From Acidobacteriota bacterium (GTDB lineage Bacteria; Acidobacteriota; Vicinamibacteria; Fen-336), in contig WYBL01000145.1 in the NCBI GenBank assembly GCA_011526565.1, positions 1 to 64,000 of the forward strand: a stretch of 64,000 bases of DNA. The letters are read 5' to 3'. Shown here piece by piece: positions 61,858-64,000 of this stretch. The stretch's first letter is position 1, and each line of letters begins with the position of its first letter. The notes below the pieces were generated by a model, which did not search any database, was not told the DNA's origin, and worked only from the letters and a program-made list of their open reading frames with translations. The translations under genes were made by a program, and so were the position numbers.

Positions 61858-62145
61858 ATGCGCGTGCAGTTCGTCGAGAAGGTGAGCGGGCCCGAGCGGC
61901 TCGTGTGCGAGGCCGAGGTCGTGTTCGACGAGGAGGGGCCGCTCCAGGGCCTCAAGCTGGTCGGCTTCTGCGTGTGGCGCGGGGCGGACGGTGGCCACTA
62001 CGTCACGGTCCCGAGCCGCGCGTTCGGCGCCGGCACCGACCGCCGCTACTTCGACTTCCTGCGCTCGGCGGACGGCGACGCCGAGGTGTCGCGCAGGTTC
62101 AAGGCCTGGCTCGTCGAGCAGTTCGAGAGCCGCCAGGCCGCCTGA
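61858..62145 (+). CDS. Small SpoVG-like protein
   Basis: The 95-residue product reads VCEAEVVFDEEGPLQGLKLV then GFCVWRGADGGHYVTVPSRA and FKAWLVEQFES. The order of a beta strand with an acidic turn, a short conserved V-P-S-R motif and a C-terminal helix resembles SpoVG (AxVTFDxxxVVxxIxVxxGxxGLFVxMPSR), a small RNA- or DNA-binding regulator. Identity would be low. The ATG at 61858 has GGGGGGAG before it. It is probably monocistronic, with a GC hairpin behind it. Confidence 0.5.
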   Translation: MRVQFVEKVSGPERLVCEAEVVFDEEGPLQGLKLVGFCVWRGADGGHYVTVPSRAFGAGTDRRYFDFLRSADGDAEVSRRFKAWLVEQFESRQAA

Positions 62146-62156
62146 GCCCGGGGCGA

Positions 62157-62184
62157 GCGGCGCCGGCCCCGTCGCCGGCGCCGC
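62157..62184 (+). terminator. GC-rich 11-bp hairpin between SpoVG-like gene and TPR gene
   Basis: Arms GCGGCGCCGGC and GCCGGCGCCGC with a six-base loop lie 11 bases after the stop of the SpoVG-like gene. There is no downstream T run, so it is at best a weak or factor-assisted terminator, or a processing signal. Confidence 0.4.
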
Positions 62185-62211
62185 CGCCAACCGTGTGACA
62201 ATCGAAGCAGG

Positions 62212-64000
62212 ATGAGCCTGCTCCTGTCGCTGTTGCTGTGGGCCGCGCCCGCGCCCGCGAGTTCGACCGCCGACCGCGCGCGGGACCGGGCCGAGGCCTA
62301 CTACCAGTTCAGCCTCGCCCAGCAGGCGCGCCTGTCCGGCAACACCGAGGCCGCGCTCGAGGCGCTGCGCAAGGCCCAGAAGCTCGATCCCGGCGCGGCC
62401 GAGATCCGGGCCTGGGCCGCGCGCATCCTGCGCGAGACCGGGCGCCTCGAGGAGGCGCTGCGGGAGGCGCGGGCCGCGGTCGCGATCGACCGTGACAGCA
62501 AGGAGGCCCAGTTCGTCGCCGGCCACCTGCTGCGCACGGTGGGCGAACTGCGCGGCGACGGCAAGCTGATCGAGGAGGCGGCGGCCGCGTTCGCGGAGGT
62601 CGTCCGCATCGACCCGCAGGACGGCGGCACCTGGCAGGAGCTGGCGCGACTGGAGGGCGAGCTGGGCCGCCACGAGAAGGCGGTCGCCGCCTGGCGCGGC
62701 TACCTCGGGCTCGACCCCGGTTTCTTCGAGGCCTACCTGCGGATCGGCGCCCACCTGCTCGCGCTCGGCAAGCCCGCAGAGGCCGCCGAGTCGTTCCAGG
62801 AGGCGCTGCGGCTCGACCCCGATTCGGCCAGCGCCTACCAGAGCCTCGGCGACGCCTACGCGCAGGCCGACCAGGTCGACCAGGCCGTGGTCCAGTTCCG
62901 CAAGGCGCTCGAGCTCGACCCCAGGAGCCTGTTCACCCGTCTCAAGCTCGGCGACCTGCTGATGAAGGCCGAGCGGCTGCAGGAAGCGCTGGCCGAGGCC
63001 GACGAAGCGCTGGCCCTGGACGAGCGCAACCGCTACGCCCTCGACCTCAAGGCCCGCGTGCAGCGCGAGCTGCGCGACCTCGAGGGGGCGGGCCAGACCA
63101 TCGACCGGCTGCTGGCGATCGACCCCAGCGACGTCAAGGGCCTGTTCACCAAGGCGACGATCCTCGAGGCGCGCCGCGACTACGCGGCGGCCGCCGTGCT
63201 GTTCGAGAAGCTGCTCGCCCGCGACCGCCGCGGCGAGCCGGTCAAGGACGCCGCCGCCAACGACCGCGTGTTCCTCGCCCACCTCGGCTTCTGCCTGCAG
63301 CAGGAGGGCCGCTTCGCCGAGGCGGCCGACGCCTACGGCCGCGCTCGTGCCACGGGCGGCGAGCCGGACCCGGCGCTGACCGGTTACCGGATCGAGGCCC
63401 TGCTGCTGGCGAAGGACTTCGAGCGCGCGCTCGCCGAGGTGCGCGGCGCGCGCAAGGAGCGGCCCGAGGACCTCGAGCTGCTGGGCCTCGAGGCCAACAT
63501 CCTGCGCGGCCGCGGCGACCTCGACGGCGGCCGCGCCCTCGTCGACCAGGCTCTCGCCAGCTTCCCGGAGCGGGTGGAGGTGAAGCTGCTGGCGGCCGAC
63601 TTCGCGCAGCGCACGCGCCGCTTCGACGAAGCCGAGCGCCACCTGCGCGCGGCGGCGGAGAAGGACCCGACTAGCCTGCGGGTGCTGTTCCAGCTCGGCG
63701 CGGTGCAGGAGCGGCAGAAGAAGCACGACGAGGCCGACCGCACGTTCCGCCAGGCGCTCGCCCACCACCCCGACTCGGCGCCGGTGCTCAACTACCTCGG
63801 CTACATGAACGCCGACCGCGGCGTGAAGCTCGAGGAGTCGCTCGGCTTCATCGAGCGGGCGCTCCTGGCCGACCCCGAGAACGCGGCCTACCTCGACTCG
63901 CTGGGCTGGGCGCTGTTCCGGCTCGGGCGCCTGCCCGAGGCCGAAGACGCCCTGCGCCGCGCCCTCCAGCGCGACGACAAGAACGCGGTGATGCTGGCCC
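62212..64000 (+). CDS. Exported tetratricopeptide-repeat protein, 3' end outside window
   Basis: The frame from ATG 62212 stays open to the window edge (at least 596 codons). A short signal peptide (about 1-17, SLLLSLLLWAAPAPAS) is followed by at least 14 TPR units, for example AEAAESFQEALRLDPDSASA, DQAVVQFRKALELDPRS and DEADRTFRQALAHHPDSAPV. The end NYLGYMNADRGVKLEESLGF is typical of long TPR lipoprotein-like proteins of proteobacteria and acidobacteria. It would be a periplasmic scaffold for an envelope complex. Ribosome site: GCAGG before the ATG. Confidence 0.85.
   Translation, partial: MSLLLSLLLWAAPAPASSTADRARDRAEAYYQFSLAQQARLSGNTEAALEALRKAQKLDPGAAEIRAWAARILRETGRLEEALREARAAVAIDRDSKEAQFVAGHLLRTVGELRGDGKLIEEAAAAFAEVVRIDPQDGGTWQELARLEGELGRHEKAVAAWRGYLGLDPGFFEAYLRIGAHLLALGKPAEAAESFQEALRLDPDSASAYQSLGDAYAQADQVDQAVVQFRKALELDPRSLFTRLKLGDLLMKAERLQEALAEADEALALDERNRYALDLKARVQRELRDLEGAGQTIDRLLAIDPSDVKGLFTKATILEARRDYAAAAVLFEKLLARDRRGEPVKDAAANDRVFLAHLGFCLQQEGRFAEAADAYGRARATGGEPDPALTGYRIEALLLAKDFERALAEVRGARKERPEDLELLGLEANILRGRGDLDGGRALVDQALASFPERVEVKLLAADFAQRTRRFDEAERHLRAAAEKDPTSLRVLFQLGAVQERQKKHDEADRTFRQALAHHPDSAPVLNYLGYMNADRGVKLEESLGFIERALLADPENAAYLDSLGWALFRLGRLPEAEDALRRALQRDDKNAVMLA

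Overview
This 64 kb window is uniformly GC-rich bacterial chromosome, probably Acidobacteriota. That assignment is an inference. It rests on an orphan MacB/FtsX-type permease of the acidobacterial duplicated-permease kind, large BNR/VPS10-like secreted proteins, an exported TldD pair, and very dense operons with GTG/TTG starts overlapping the previous stop. No rRNA, tRNA, CRISPR array or prophage was seen, and no gene-free stretch exceeds 300 bases. Layout, left part (1-28 kb): the window opens with the C-terminal 41 codons of an IS630-type transposase whose end abuts the stop codon of a zinc-type TonB receptor. Then come a small Cys-rich membrane protein, a PhoD-like phosphatase, an M28 peptidase with a DmeF-like cation exporter, a rhodanese whose frame is broken at a C run beside an in-frame TGA (selenoprotein candidate), a DUF442-type phosphatase, a YwiC-like membrane protein, a 1090-residue BNR protein, a YahK-like alcohol dehydrogenase trailed by an AraC-regulator remnant, a membrane/spermidine-synthase fusion, TldD and PmbA, a GDSL-like protein, an M1 aminopeptidase, an orphan 629-residue protein, pyruvate kinase, and two divergent toxin-antitoxin modules (AbiEii type and RHH/MazF type). 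Middle (28-45.6 kb): a strong sigma70-type promoter drives a complex I operon, nuoA, a nuoE-nuoF fusion, then nuoH, J, K, L, M and N. nuoB, C, D, G and I are absent here. Next come an ADOP-like permease, an M23 peptidase overlapping selA, a divergent trio of unknown genes, and purH. Right part (45.6-58 kb): a leftward gene block, mostly overlapping, encodes a MotA/TolQ/ExbB-type channel, two tandem VWA proteins with ExbD/TolR-like topology, a degenerate HSP70-fold protein, an FHA-like/PEGA/SUMF1 protein, a TPR protein, a lipoprotein, an exported protein, a membrane protein and a BNR-type protein. I read this as a possible ion-driven envelope machine of unknown purpose, and it is the best candidate here for an undescribed system. 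End (58-64 kb): an envelope operon (Trm112-like, O-antigen ligase-like, heptose-7-phosphate kinase, geranylgeranyl-reductase-like) is followed by a SpoVG-like gene and a long TPR protein cut by the window edge. How parts connect: selA shows the organism can make Sec-tRNA, which gives weight to the TGA in the rhodanese gene. The zinc-type receptor, its Cys-rich neighbour and the exporter suggest metal handling. Three genes carry single-base frameshifts at or near GC-rich runs (about 7010, 27770 and 55850), which may be natural or sequence errors.
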